28,127 bases of DNA. Origin: Thiotrichales bacterium (GTDB taxonomy: Bacteria > Pseudomonadota > Gammaproteobacteria > J044). Below, one piece after another: positions 14,215 to 22,904 of this stretch. The notes below the pieces were generated by a model. That model worked only from the letters and a program-made list of their open reading frames with translations, was not told the origin of the DNA and made no database searches. The first letter of the stretch is position 1. Each line of letters opens with the position of its first letter. The stretch spans positions 1-28,127 of the forward strand of contig JANTGN010000008.1 of the NCBI GenBank assembly GCA_024762895.1, read 5' to 3'. The position numbers and the translations under genes are program-made.

Positions 14215-16167
14215 ATGGCTACTTCACAAGACGATACCAAGTTAACGTTTCGCCGTTACGAAGATGGCGATTACACCTGGGATGACATGGGCGAAAAGAT
14301 CTTCGTTCAGGATACAACCCACAAATGTCCCGTCTATGTACAGCGTACACCTCCCTGTCAGGGTAGCTGCCCATCGGGTGAGGATATTCGTGGCTGGCTG
14401 GATATCGTTCGCGGTATTGAAAAACCAACCGGCGAAACGAGCTGGCAGGAATATGCATTCCAGCGTTCCACCACGGCCAACCCATTCCCATCTATGATGG
14501 GGCGTGTCTGCCCTGCCCCCTGTGAAGACGGTTGTAACCGTAACGATGTTGATGATTTCGTTGGCATCAACTCCGTTGAACAGTTCATTGGTGACACTGC
14601 ATTTAAGGAAAACTACAACTTTGGTGAAATGCCTGCGCTGAGTGGCAAGAAGATTGCCATCATCGGCGGTGGTCCTGCCGGTATGGCGGCTGCTTACCAA
14701 CTGCGCAAGATGGGGCACGCTTCCACCATCTTTGATGACCACGCCGAACTGGGTGGCATGATGCGTTACGGTATTCCTGGTTATCGTACTCCTCGTGATG
14801 TTCTGAACCATGAATGTCAGCGCATTATCGATATGGGTGATATCGATGTGCGTACTAATACCCGCGTTGGTGAAGATGTCAGTGTTGAACAACTGGAAAA
14901 AGATTATGACGCCATCCTCTGGGCCATCGGCTGTAAGAGTGGTCGTGGTCTGTTCGTTGATGACTGGGACAAGGCTGAAAACTGTATATCTGGTGTAGGC
15001 TTCCTGGAGGCCTTCAACGAAGGCCGCCTGAACGTTGTCAGCCAGAAGGTTGTCTGCGTCGGTGGTGGTGATACCTCGATTGACGTTGTATCGGTTGCTC
15101 GTCGTCTGGGTGCTGTAAAGAACATGAATGACAAGGACCGCCCTGAGCTGGTCGTCCGTGATTTCACCGTTCAGGACACCATAGAATCTGCACAGAAAGA
15201 AGGTGCTGAAGTTACACTGACCTCTCTGTTCGGCCGTAGTGAAATGACTGCAGCGGAACATGAAGTTATTGATGCTACCACTGAAGGTGTCGACATTATT
15301 ACGGGTGTTATGCCCGTTGGCATCGTCTTTAATGATGCTGGCAACCGCGCTGTTGGACTTAAGATTGCCGACTGTACCATGGAAGATAACCGTCCTATTC
15401 CTGTTGAAGGTACCGAACGCGTCATCGATGCTGATCTGATCGTGGCTGCGATCGGACAGAGTGGTGATATGACTGGTATCGAAGACATGGATAATGGCCG
15501 TGGTCTGATCGATGCTGACAGTTTCTACCAGGTGCCTGGCAAGCAGGGTCATTTCGTTTGCGGCGATATCGTGCGCCCTCACCTGCTGACCACTGCTATT
15601 GGCCAGGCTTCCATCGCTGCCGAGAGTATCGATCACTACCTGAACAACGAAGAGCAGGAAAAACGTCCCAAGGTTGACAAGCATCACTTCAACCTGATGG
15701 CCAAGCTGCATGAAGCGGGTCTGGACCCTGAGCATTATGACTCGAACGGTGAACAGCGCGGAACCTCTGAAGAAAAATTTGCCGTGCACAACTTTGAAGA
15801 CCGTTCCAAGAACGAGATCATTCCTTCCAGTCGCCTCTTCCTGGGTCACTTTGCGCATGAGCCGCGTCACAAACGCACTGAAGACGTGCCATCTGCTGAC
15901 GATGTTCTGGGTCACTTCCACGAACGTCTCAACGCTCTGAGTGAAGAAGATACCGTTGCGGAAGCAAACCGTTGCATGAGCTGCGGCATGTGCTTCGAGT
16001 GTGATAACTGCGTAATCTACTGTCCTCAGGATGCGGTTTACCGTGTACCCAAGGCCGAAGCAACTACCGGTCGTTATGTTGCTACCGATTATGATCGCTG
16101 TATCGGTTGCCACATCTGTTCCGATGTCTGCCCTACCGGTTACATTGATATGGCCATGGGCGAATAA
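14215..16167 (+). CDS. dsrL: DsrL, iron-sulfur flavoprotein NAD(P)H:acceptor oxidoreductase
   Basis: 650 aa, as for A. vinosum DsrL (about 655). It interacts with DsrAB and takes electrons from sulfur oxidation to NAD+. Domain order: N-terminal Cys-rich region (Cys38, 48, 52, 99, 103, 107) as in the glutamate synthase small subunit; FAD-binding Rossmann motif IIGGGPAGMAAAYQL (149-163) with ELGGMMRYGIP; NAD(P)H-binding motif VCVGGGDTSIDVVS (280-293); second FAD motif AIGQSGDM and FVCGDI; and a C-terminal di-cluster ferredoxin (CMSCGMCFECDNC, CIGCHICSDVCP). ATG has AGGAG upstream. Its presence marks an oxidative dsr operon. Confidence 0.97.
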   Translation: MATSQDDTKLTFRRYEDGDYTWDDMGEKIFVQDTTHKCPVYVQRTPPCQGSCPSGEDIRGWLDIVRGIEKPTGETSWQEYAFQRSTTANPFPSMMGRVCPAPCEDGCNRNDVDDFVGINSVEQFIGDTAFKENYNFGEMPALSGKKIAIIGGGPAGMAAAYQLRKMGHASTIFDDHAELGGMMRYGIPGYRTPRDVLNHECQRIIDMGDIDVRTNTRVGEDVSVEQLEKDYDAILWAIGCKSGRGLFVDDWDKAENCISGVGFLEAFNEGRLNVVSQKVVCVGGGDTSIDVVSVARRLGAVKNMNDKDRPELVVRDFTVQDTIESAQKEGAEVTLTSLFGRSEMTAAEHEVIDATTEGVDIITGVMPVGIVFNDAGNRAVGLKIADCTMEDNRPIPVEGTERVIDADLIVAAIGQSGDMTGIEDMDNGRGLIDADSFYQVPGKQGHFVCGDIVRPHLLTTAIGQASIAAESIDHYLNNEEQEKRPKVDKHHFNLMAKLHEAGLDPEHYDSNGEQRGTSEEKFAVHNFEDRSKNEIIPSSRLFLGHFAHEPRHKRTEDVPSADDVLGHFHERLNALSEEDTVAEANRCMSCGMCFECDNCVIYCPQDAVYRVPKAEATTGRYVATDYDRCIGCHICSDVCPTGYIDMAMGE

Positions 16168-16182
16168 GGTTAGGAGAGAGAC

Positions 16183-16677
16183 GTGCGTCTAACCCTGGTA
16201 AATAAAATGACACCAGTCCTTACGGGGCTGGTGTCACTAATGCTGACGGCTACTGTATTTGCTGCACCGCCAATGCCTGAAATTCCCAAAGGCAAAGGTG
16301 AGCAGTGCGTAGAGCCTACTGAGGAAATGCGTGTCAATCACATGAAAAAGATCAAGCACCAACGCGATCTGACTGTGATTGAAGGTGTTCGAACCAAAAA
16401 GCATAGCCTCAAAGAATGTATCGACTGTCACGTCATTCCCGATGAAACTGGAGCCTATCCGAAAATCGGGACTGACCAGCACTTCTGTAGCACCTGTCAT
16501 AACTTTGCATCAGTCAATATTGACTGTTTCTCTTGTCATGCAACCAAGCCTGAAGAGAGCGACAGCATGCATAGTATGACCGGTATGAATCCTCATCAGA
16601 ATGTTGATATGAGTGGTTCTATCAACCAGTTATCTCAGCGTGAATTAGATATTGCTACTTCGGAGAAACGTCAGTAA
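16183..16677 (+). CDS. dsrJ: DsrJ, periplasmic triheme cytochrome c of DsrMKJOP
   Basis: 164 aa with an N-terminal signal or anchor (about 10-28, ending FAAPPMP). Three CxxCH heme sites are present: C79-IDC-H83, C102-STC-H106 and C115-FSC-H119. Cys42 (GEQCVEP) is the probable distal Cys ligand of one heme, as described for A. vinosum DsrJ, where unusual His/Cys ligation is important for sulfur oxidation. The start is GTG at 16183 with TAGGAGAG upstream; ATG at 16207 would shorten the signal by eight residues. Its TAA overlaps the dsrO ATG by one base (TAATG), so the two are translationally coupled. Confidence 0.95.
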   Translation: MRLTLVNKMTPVLTGLVSLMLTATVFAAPPMPEIPKGKGEQCVEPTEEMRVNHMKKIKHQRDLTVIEGVRTKKHSLKECIDCHVIPDETGAYPKIGTDQHFCSTCHNFASVNIDCFSCHATKPEESDSMHSMTGMNPHQNVDMSGSINQLSQRELDIATSEKRQ

Positions 16678-17435
16678 TGACGACTGAAAACAATATAGAT
16701 GCGTATCGCCGTAAGTTTGTCGGAGGTGGCCTTGCCGCAGCAGCTGGTATTGCTATTGCTCCGGGCGTGATTCTCAACTCTGTGGCCCAGGCCAAGCCCG
16801 CCGACAAACCAGTTGATGACTCAGTACGTTGGGGCATTCTTATTGATGCCAACAAATGTGATGGTTGTAATGACTGTGTGACTGCCTGTAATGAAGAACA
16901 CGGTCTCGACAACTACACAAACTCCAATGAGAGTCAGAGAACACAATATATTCGGGTTGTGAATCTTCGTGACAAGGCTACCGGGCATGAACAGGCACTG
17001 CCAGTCATGTGCCAACACTGTGAAACCCCACCCTGTGTCGATGTATGCCCTACCGGTGCCTCCATGCGCAGAGCTGATGGTATCGTTCAGGTTAATATGC
17101 ATATCTGTATTGGTTGCCGTTATTGCATGATGGCCTGCCCATACAAGGCTCGTTCTTTTGTGCATGAAGCAATCACTGATCAGAGACCCAGTAGCCCTCG
17201 TGGTAAAGGCTGTGTCGAGTCCTGCAATATGTGCGTACATCGTGTTGATAATGATGAACAGCCAGCTTGTGTGGTTGCCTGTAATAAGCATCACGCTGAA
17301 GATGAGCCCGCTATGTTCTTTGGTGATCTGAGGGACGAAAACAGTGAGATCTCCAAACAACTGAAAAAATTTGGCGGCAAACAGATTCGTGCTGATCTTG
17401 GCCTGAACACAGGCGTTCGTTATCGCGGACTTTAA
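16677..17435 (+). CDS. dsrO: DsrO, periplasmic ferredoxin-like subunit of DsrMKJOP
   Basis: 252 aa. The N-terminus has a twin-arginine signal (YRRKFVGGG, residues 10-18, then a hydrophobic Ala/Gly stretch and AQAKP), so it is exported folded by Tat. Four Cys clusters for [4Fe-4S] centres follow: C61/64/67/71, C112/115/120/124, C144/147/150/154 and C179/183/186/198/202. This is the DmsB/NrfC-type electron transfer subunit that works with DsrP on the outer face of the membrane. ATG overlaps the dsrJ stop codon. dsrP begins 37 bp downstream. Confidence 0.97.
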   Translation: MTTENNIDAYRRKFVGGGLAAAAGIAIAPGVILNSVAQAKPADKPVDDSVRWGILIDANKCDGCNDCVTACNEEHGLDNYTNSNESQRTQYIRVVNLRDKATGHEQALPVMCQHCETPPCVDVCPTGASMRRADGIVQVNMHICIGCRYCMMACPYKARSFVHEAITDQRPSSPRGKGCVESCNMCVHRVDNDEQPACVVACNKHHAEDEPAMFFGDLRDENSEISKQLKKFGGKQIRADLGLNTGVRYRGL

Positions 17436-17472
17436 TTAAATCGGGCGAATACCTAACAAAGAGTTGAAAAAC

Positions 17473-18684
17473 ATGAAAGTAGTATTTCGTGAAATAGACG
17501 GTAATAGCAAAGGTTTCATGGCACTTCTAGGGGTTCTGGGGCTACTGATTGCAATAGCCCTGGGGGCTACTTATTACATGGAGCACAATGGCCACTGGGT
17601 AACTGGCATGAATAACCAGATCGTCTGGGGTATGCCTCATGTCTTTGCTATATTCCTGATTGTTGCTGCTTCTGGTGCACTGAATGTTGCCTCTATCTCT
17701 TCAGTGTTCAACCGAAAGATCTACAAGCCTCTGGCGCGCCTCTCTGGCCTGCTGGCGATAGCCCTGCTTGCTGGTGGATTGATGGTTCTGGTACTGGATC
17801 TGGGTCGTCCTGATCGTTTGATCGTTGCCATGACCTACTACAACTTCAAGTCAATCTTCGCCTGGAACATCATTCTGTACAATGGCTTTTTTGCCATCGT
17901 CGCTGTCTATCTCTGGACCATGATGGAACGCAAGGTCAACAAGTATTCCAAGCCTGCTGGGATCGCCGCCTTTACCTGGCGTCTCATTCTGACTACTGGT
18001 ACGGGTTCAATCTTTGCATTCCTGGTTGCACGTCAGGCCTTCGATGCCGCCATTCTGGCGCCGACCTTCGTGATCATGTCCTTCTCCTATGGCCTGGCCG
18101 TATTCATCCTGGTCCTTTTCGCGGCTTACAAGTGGACAGGCCGACCCCTGGGTGATGTCGTGGTCAATCGCCTGAAGAACCTCCAGGGTGTGTTTATCGC
18201 CGCCGTCTTCTATTTCTTTGCGGTTTATCATCTGACCAATCTGTATGCGACCGAACACCATGGAATTGAGAGCTTCATTCTCTCTGCCGATAATATCTAC
18301 AGTACTTTGTTTTGGGTGGGTCAAATCCTGATAGGAACTCTCATTCCCTTTGCATTGCTCTTCCTGCCAGCAACCAGCAAGTCCCGTTTCTGGATTGGAA
18401 CTGCAGCTGTCCTGGTCATTATCGGTGGCATGGCTCAGATGTACGTCACCCTGATCGGTGGTCAGGCCTATCCCCTGGTCCTTTTCCCGGGTTATGACGT
18501 CAGCAGTAGCTTCCATGATGGCGTCGTCAACGAATACGTGCCTTCCCTGGCCGAGACCCTCCTCGGCGTGGGCGGATTCGGCGTTGCCCTCATCGCTACG
18601 ACTATCGGTGTCAGGGTGCTGCGCTTCCTGCCCGAAAGCCTGGCTGACTCAGTCGTCGACCCTGATCATCACAAGGCCGCCTGA
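17473..18684 (+). CDS. dsrP: DsrP, NrfD-type integral membrane subunit of DsrMKJOP
   Basis: 403 aa, NrfD/PsrC family with about ten hydrophobic segments (for example FMALLGVLGLLIAIALGATYY near the start, IAALLAGGLMVLVLDLG-like stretch around 95-115 and GGFGVALIATTIGV near the end). It exchanges electrons between DsrO and the quinone pool. A TTG three codons upstream is also in frame; I use the ATG at 17473, preceded by AAAGAG, which gives the family N-terminus MKVVFREIDGN. It is the last gene before a strong terminator at 18707. Confidence 0.95.
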   Translation: MKVVFREIDGNSKGFMALLGVLGLLIAIALGATYYMEHNGHWVTGMNNQIVWGMPHVFAIFLIVAASGALNVASISSVFNRKIYKPLARLSGLLAIALLAGGLMVLVLDLGRPDRLIVAMTYYNFKSIFAWNIILYNGFFAIVAVYLWTMMERKVNKYSKPAGIAAFTWRLILTTGTGSIFAFLVARQAFDAAILAPTFVIMSFSYGLAVFILVLFAAYKWTGRPLGDVVVNRLKNLQGVFIAAVFYFFAVYHLTNLYATEHHGIESFILSADNIYSTLFWVGQILIGTLIPFALLFLPATSKSRFWIGTAAVLVIIGGMAQMYVTLIGGQAYPLVLFPGYDVSSSFHDGVVNEYVPSLAETLLGVGGFGVALIATTIGVRVLRFLPESLADSVVDPDHHKAA

Positions 18685-18706
18685 GCTCAGTTTTATTAGG
18701 CACCAG

Positions 18707-18740
18707 GGGGACGATGGTATGACCATCGTCCCCTTTTTTT
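18707..18740 (+). terminator. Strong intrinsic terminator closing dsrA-dsrP
   Basis: GGGGACGATGGT (18707-18718) pairs with ACCATCGTCCCC (18722-18733) around ATG, followed by seven T. This is the clearest one-way terminator in the window; it separates dsrP from dsrN and implies that dsrN-dsrR need read-through or their own promoter. Confidence 0.95.
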
Positions 18741-18760
18741 ATTTCACCAGTCTTTTCGGG

Positions 18761-18788
18761 TTGATACCGGGTCAAAAATCCATACACT
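18761..18788 (+). promoter_or_regulatory. Candidate sigma-70 promoter for dsrN
   Basis: TTGATA (18761-18766) and TACACT (18783-18788) are 16 bp apart, with 5/6 and 4/6 matches. A start of transcription about 7 nt after the -10 would fall at or next to the dsrN ATG (18795), which has no ribosome site, so a leaderless message is possible. Confidence 0.4.
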
Positions 18789-18794
18789 GCCGTC

Positions 18795-20177
18795 ATGAAT
18801 CGTTTTTTGATTTCTGCAGTCCACAAATCCTCTGGCAAAACGACTGTCAGTATCGGTCTGTGTGCCGCCCTGAAACATCGAGGACTCGCGGTACAGCCCT
18901 TCAAAAAGGGCCCTGATTATATTGACCCCATGTGGCTAAGCCAGGCCTCAGGTCATTCCTGTTATAACCTGGATTTCTATACCCAAAGTCATGACGAAAT
19001 TCGCAGGCTGGTGGCCAGGAAGTCTGAGCATGCCGATATTTCAGTCATTGAAGGCAACAAGGGTTTATATGATGGCCTGGATCTGGATGGCAGTAACAGT
19101 AATGCTGCCCTGGCCAGTCTACTCGAAACCCCCGTCATACTGGTCATCGATACACGAGGCATGACCCGTGGAGTTGCCCCTCTGATCCTGGGGTACCAGG
19201 CCTTCGATCCACAGATACAAATCAAGGGTGTCATCTTCAACCATGTCGGAGGTGATCGGCATGAGAAAAAACTCCATGCCATCGTCGAACACTACACGGA
19301 TGTCCCCGTCATTGGGGCCGTACACAGGGACCCTGCGCTGGATATTGACGAACGTCATCTGGGCCTCATGCCCAGCAATGAAGCCAGGGCCGTGGATGCC
19401 AAGATCGAGACCCTGAGGCAGGCCATGGAAAACCAGGTGGATCTAGACACCCTGATCTCTATCGCTGATCAGACCCCGGCCTTTCCGAAGATGACACAAC
19501 CTGAGCACACACTCACGGCAAATACGGATAAGGTAAAGGTCGCTATTGCGCGTGATGAGGCCTTTGGCTTCTATTACCCGGGCGACCTTGAGACCTTTGA
19601 GTCCGAGGGTGCCGACCTGATCGATATCGATACCCTGAATGATCAGTCCCTGCCAGATTGCGATGGGCTGTTTCTGGGCGGTGGCTTCCCGGAGACGCGT
19701 ATGATGCAGTTATCCCGGAACAAGGGGCTGAAGACTTCCATTTCACAGGCCATCGAGAACGGGCTGCCGGTTTATGCGGAATGCGGTGGCCTGATGTATC
19801 TGTGCCGATCACTCAGTTGGGGTGAAGAAAAGCAGGACATGCTGGGTGTCATACCGGCCGACGCCGTCATGTATGAAAAACCCCAGGGCCGTGGCTATGT
19901 GCGCCTGTCCGAAAATGACGATTCCCTATGGCCTCGAATGGGTGGAGAACCCGAGGTAATCACTGCGCATGAGTTCCACTATTCCCGCCTTGAAAATATC
20001 AGCGAACCCCTGAGCTTCGCTTATAACATGAAAAGAGGTATGGGAATTGACGGGCAACATGATGGTATTATGTATAAGAATTTACTGGCGAACTATACCC
20101 ATCTCCGCGATACGGAGCGGTATCACTGGATTCGCCGGTTTATCGCCTTTATTCGCCAGATCAGGCATCAAAACTGA
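18795..20177 (+). CDS. dsrN: DsrN, siroheme amidase (cobyrinate a,c-diamide synthase-like)
   Basis: 460 aa, CobB/CbiA family. DsrN amidates siroheme to the siro(heme)amide used by DsrAB. The N-terminal P-loop dethiobiotin-synthetase-like domain shows AVHKSSGKTT (8-17), with IEGNKGLYDG (85-94) and VIDTRGMTRGVAPL. The C-terminal class I glutamine amidotransferase domain has the nucleophile Cys330 in PVYAECGGLMYL and His residues in TAHEFHYS (391-395) and ANYTHL (His436). No ribosome site is visible before the ATG; it lies 55 bp after the terminator that ends dsrP. dsrR follows after 44 bp. Confidence 0.93.
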   Translation: MNRFLISAVHKSSGKTTVSIGLCAALKHRGLAVQPFKKGPDYIDPMWLSQASGHSCYNLDFYTQSHDEIRRLVARKSEHADISVIEGNKGLYDGLDLDGSNSNAALASLLETPVILVIDTRGMTRGVAPLILGYQAFDPQIQIKGVIFNHVGGDRHEKKLHAIVEHYTDVPVIGAVHRDPALDIDERHLGLMPSNEARAVDAKIETLRQAMENQVDLDTLISIADQTPAFPKMTQPEHTLTANTDKVKVAIARDEAFGFYYPGDLETFESEGADLIDIDTLNDQSLPDCDGLFLGGGFPETRMMQLSRNKGLKTSISQAIENGLPVYAECGGLMYLCRSLSWGEEKQDMLGVIPADAVMYEKPQGRGYVRLSENDDSLWPRMGGEPEVITAHEFHYSRLENISEPLSFAYNMKRGMGIDGQHDGIMYKNLLANYTHLRDTERYHWIRRFIAFIRQIRHQN

Positions 20178-20221
20178 TACCTGGTCATGGGCATCAACCG
20201 ATTAAGAAACAGGTTTGTTTT

Positions 20222-20539
20222 ATGATTACTATTACAGCCAACGCCGCTGCACAAATTCGTACTTCAGCCAAGGATCAACACCTTGAAGGACTCGCCCTTC
20301 GCGTTGCCGCACAACGTCTGGCCGATGGTTCATTGCATTATGCGATGGGTTTCGATGAGGCCGATGCCACTAAGGATCTCACCTTCAGCTCAGAAGGCAT
20401 TGAGGTCATCATCTCTCCGGTTAGCCTGGAACTGATCAAGGGCACAACCATCGACTATGTCGCGATGGATGGAGACAAATTCGAATTCATCTTCATGAAT
20501 CCGAATGACCCCGCCTATCAGGCCCCAACAGAAGAGTAA
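20222..20539 (+). CDS. dsrR: DsrR, A-type (IscA-like) protein without the cluster cysteines
   Basis: 105 aa, HesB/IscA fold (MITITANAAAQIRTSAK at the start; GIEVIISPVSLELIKGTTIDY in the middle). Normal A-type proteins bind iron or clusters through three Cys; here there is no Cys at all, including the C-terminal pair, where the sequence reads FEFIFMNPNDPAYQ. This matches the description of DsrR in A. vinosum, reported to lack Fe-S binding and to influence dsr expression after transcription. It follows dsrN and precedes the two-component genes. Confidence 0.88.
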   Translation: MITITANAAAQIRTSAKDQHLEGLALRVAAQRLADGSLHYAMGFDEADATKDLTFSSEGIEVIISPVSLELIKGTTIDYVAMDGDKFEFIFMNPNDPAYQAPTEE

Positions 20540-20569
20540 CGGGCCCTCACCCTGTTCCACGATCCAAAG

Positions 20570-22228
20570 ATGGTAAAGGAACACAGCACACATTTTATTG
20601 GGAATCTGAAGCGTTATCTCAACGCTAAAATTCGACCCGCTCCCGGCTGGTATAGAAAGTCACCCGGTGTATTCGATGTGCGATTTCTGACCTCACTGGG
20701 GCTTCTCACCATAGCATTACTGGGGCTGGCCATTACCAGCTTTCTGTTACTAAAAAGCACCCATGTGGCAGACAACACCCTGAACTGGCACATGGGCCTG
20801 ATGATCTTTGCCTTTTTGCAGGTCATCTTCATGCTCTTCATGACCCAGCGGTATCTCTGGATCCCACTGACCCATGTCCGCAACTGGGCACTGCGCATTC
20901 GATCGGGCAACCTGGATGCACGTATCCCCGAACTGGCTGAAGGCGAGATCTCCAAGCTGGCCAGAGACATTAACGCCCTGGCTGACAATTTTCAGGCCCT
21001 GTCATCCAAAATGGATCAACGCGTCAAGGAGCAGACCGAGGAACTGGCGCGTACGAATCGTTCCCTCGAGGTTCTCTACGATGTAGCCGCCACACTCAAC
21101 ATGCCAAAGGACCTGAAATCCCTGCTCGATGAATTCATGAAGATCATTCGTGACGCCGTAAATGCCAAGGCGGTGGCCGTACGACTGATTACTGACGACG
21201 GTGACATGGAGCTGGTCTCCAGCATGGGCCTGAGTGAAGAGATCATGGCGGCAGAGCGCCATATGCCCATGGATTGTTCGGTCTGTGGCTTGAGTGTTCA
21301 GCACGGTGAAATCAGTAAGGCCAGCGGACTGACACAATGCCAGAATATACTGGGCCAGCCCCTGCTACCCATGCCTCAGTTGTCGATGATCTCCATACCC
21401 CTGCAATATCGTGGTGAGACCCTGGGTATCTATAACCTCTTCATGGACCCACCCGGTATCGAAGGCAATGTCGATATGGAGAACCTCCTGCGCACCATCG
21501 GACACCATCTCGGTATGGTCATTGGTAAGGCGCGACTAAATATGGAGGCCAGGCGAAAAATCATCATGGAAGAACGCAGCATGCTGGCCAATGAGCTGCA
21601 CGATTCACTGGCCCAGACCCTTGCCAGCCTGCGTTTCCAGGTCCGAGTTCTGGATGAGTCCCTGCAACAAACCGGTGGTCCCAAGGTCATAAGGGAACTT
21701 GAACAGGTAGAGAACAGCCTGGAAGAGGCCTATGCAGACCTCAGGCAATTGATTGCCCATTGTCGTGAACCAGATGTAGAAAAGGGCCTGGTACCCTCGA
21801 TCGAGAAGCTTATGACCCGGTTCAAAAAGGAGACCGGTATCAATGTCTTCCTGCAAAAGGAATGGGCACTTTCCAATCTCCCTGCTGATTATGAAATGCA
21901 GGTCCTACGTATCATCCAGGAAGCCCTGTCGAATATTCGTAAGCACAGCCATGCCCATCTGGTTCGCATCCTTCTGCGCTGTGATAATGAAGGCGATCAT
22001 CACATCCTGATTGAAAATGACGGCGACGGCTTTGAAGTCCCCACCAGTAGCGATCACCCCGGTGAACATATCGGGCTCAAGATCATGGAAGAACGCGCCC
22101 GGCACCTCAATGGCAAGCTCAGGATCGAAAGCGAACCGGGTGAAGGTACCCGAGTTGAAGTTAGTTTCCATTTTGACAGCAATACCCAGATGGAAAACCA
22201 ATCACTGATCAATGAACTGGGACGCTGA
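20570..22228 (+). CDS. NarX-like sensor histidine kinase
   Basis: 552 aa membrane kinase of the NarX/NarQ (HPK7) group. Order: short N-terminus, TM1 (about 38-61), TM2 (about 73-97), HAMP (about 95-148), coiled coil, GAF-like domain (about 165-320), dimerisation box ERSMLANELHDSLAQTLA with phospho-acceptor His344, and HATPase with N455, DGDGF (484-488) and GLKIMEERA. Only about 11 residues lie between the two membrane segments, so the periplasmic ligand domain of NarX is missing and sensing must be intramembrane or cytoplasmic. Cys236, Cys239 (CSVC) and Cys257 in the GAF region are candidate redox or metal ligands. It is followed 3 bp later by its response regulator. Confidence 0.9.
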   Translation: MVKEHSTHFIGNLKRYLNAKIRPAPGWYRKSPGVFDVRFLTSLGLLTIALLGLAITSFLLLKSTHVADNTLNWHMGLMIFAFLQVIFMLFMTQRYLWIPLTHVRNWALRIRSGNLDARIPELAEGEISKLARDINALADNFQALSSKMDQRVKEQTEELARTNRSLEVLYDVAATLNMPKDLKSLLDEFMKIIRDAVNAKAVAVRLITDDGDMELVSSMGLSEEIMAAERHMPMDCSVCGLSVQHGEISKASGLTQCQNILGQPLLPMPQLSMISIPLQYRGETLGIYNLFMDPPGIEGNVDMENLLRTIGHHLGMVIGKARLNMEARRKIIMEERSMLANELHDSLAQTLASLRFQVRVLDESLQQTGGPKVIRELEQVENSLEEAYADLRQLIAHCREPDVEKGLVPSIEKLMTRFKKETGINVFLQKEWALSNLPADYEMQVLRIIQEALSNIRKHSHAHLVRILLRCDNEGDHHILIENDGDGFEVPTSSDHPGEHIGLKIMEERARHLNGKLRIESEPGEGTRVEVSFHFDSNTQMENQSLINELGR

Positions 22229-22231
22229 TAT

Positions 22232-22879
22232 ATGCGTGTAATACTGATAGATGACCATGCCCTCTTTCGCGTAGGCCTGCAGGGCCTGCTGGAACAAAGA
22301 GGCATCGAGGTCATCGCCGCCCTGGGTAATGGAACGACGGGTATGGAAAAGGTCCTGGAGCTACAGCCTGACGTCCTTTTACTCGACCTTCGCATGCCGG
22401 AAATGGGGGGGCTGGATATCCTGCGCAGTCTCAGGGATCAGGATATCGATATCCCCGTGGCCATGTTGACCACCAGTAACGAAGAATCCGACCTTGTCGA
22501 ATGCCTACAAAGCGGCGCACAGGGCTACCTGCTCAAAGACATGGAACCCGATGAGCTTGTAGGCGCCCTGCGTGAAATCGTCAAGGGCAAAAGTGTCGTG
22601 GCGCCTGAACTGACCGACGTTCTGGCGCGCATGGTCCAGGGAACCTATACCGCGAATAAAGAGGTGCCTTTTTCACAGCTCACACCCAGGGAGCGCGAAA
22701 TACTCTGCCTGCTGGCTGAAGGCCAGAGCAATAAGATGATCGCACGAAACCTGGGGATCTCGGACGGCACCGTCAAACTTCATGTAAAATCCATTCTCCG
22801 AAAACTCAATGTCCATTCACGTGTAGAGGCGGCCGTGATTGCCGTTGAACAGGGATTACGTGATCAGGGCAGCGAATAA
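22232..22879 (+). CDS. NarL/FixJ-family response regulator
   Basis: 215 aa. The receiver domain has the acidic pair D7-D8, phosphorylated Asp52 (LLLDLRMP), Thr in MLTTSNEE and Lys in YLLKDMEPDE. The C-terminal LuxR-type helix-turn-helix (about 148-205) contains LTPREREILCLLAEGQSNK and GISDGTVKLHVKSI. It begins 3 bp after the sensor kinase stop, so the two are cotranscribed and a cognate pair. It is a probable DNA-binding regulator; the target is unknown, but its place directly after dsrR suggests dsr or related sulfur genes. Confidence 0.92.
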   Translation: MRVILIDDHALFRVGLQGLLEQRGIEVIAALGNGTTGMEKVLELQPDVLLLDLRMPEMGGLDILRSLRDQDIDIPVAMLTTSNEESDLVECLQSGAQGYLLKDMEPDELVGALREIVKGKSVVAPELTDVLARMVQGTYTANKEVPFSQLTPREREILCLLAEGQSNKMIARNLGISDGTVKLHVKSILRKLNVHSRVEAAVIAVEQGLRDQGSE

Positions 22880-22904
22880 ACAACCCATGGATATCTAACT
22901 CATT

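Noticed and set aside
14242..16113. A 623-codon open frame on the minus strand opposite dsrL
   Set aside because: It is a shadow of the codon pattern of dsrL. Its translation is Thr/Asn/Val-rich with no recognisable domain, and dsrL itself is certain.
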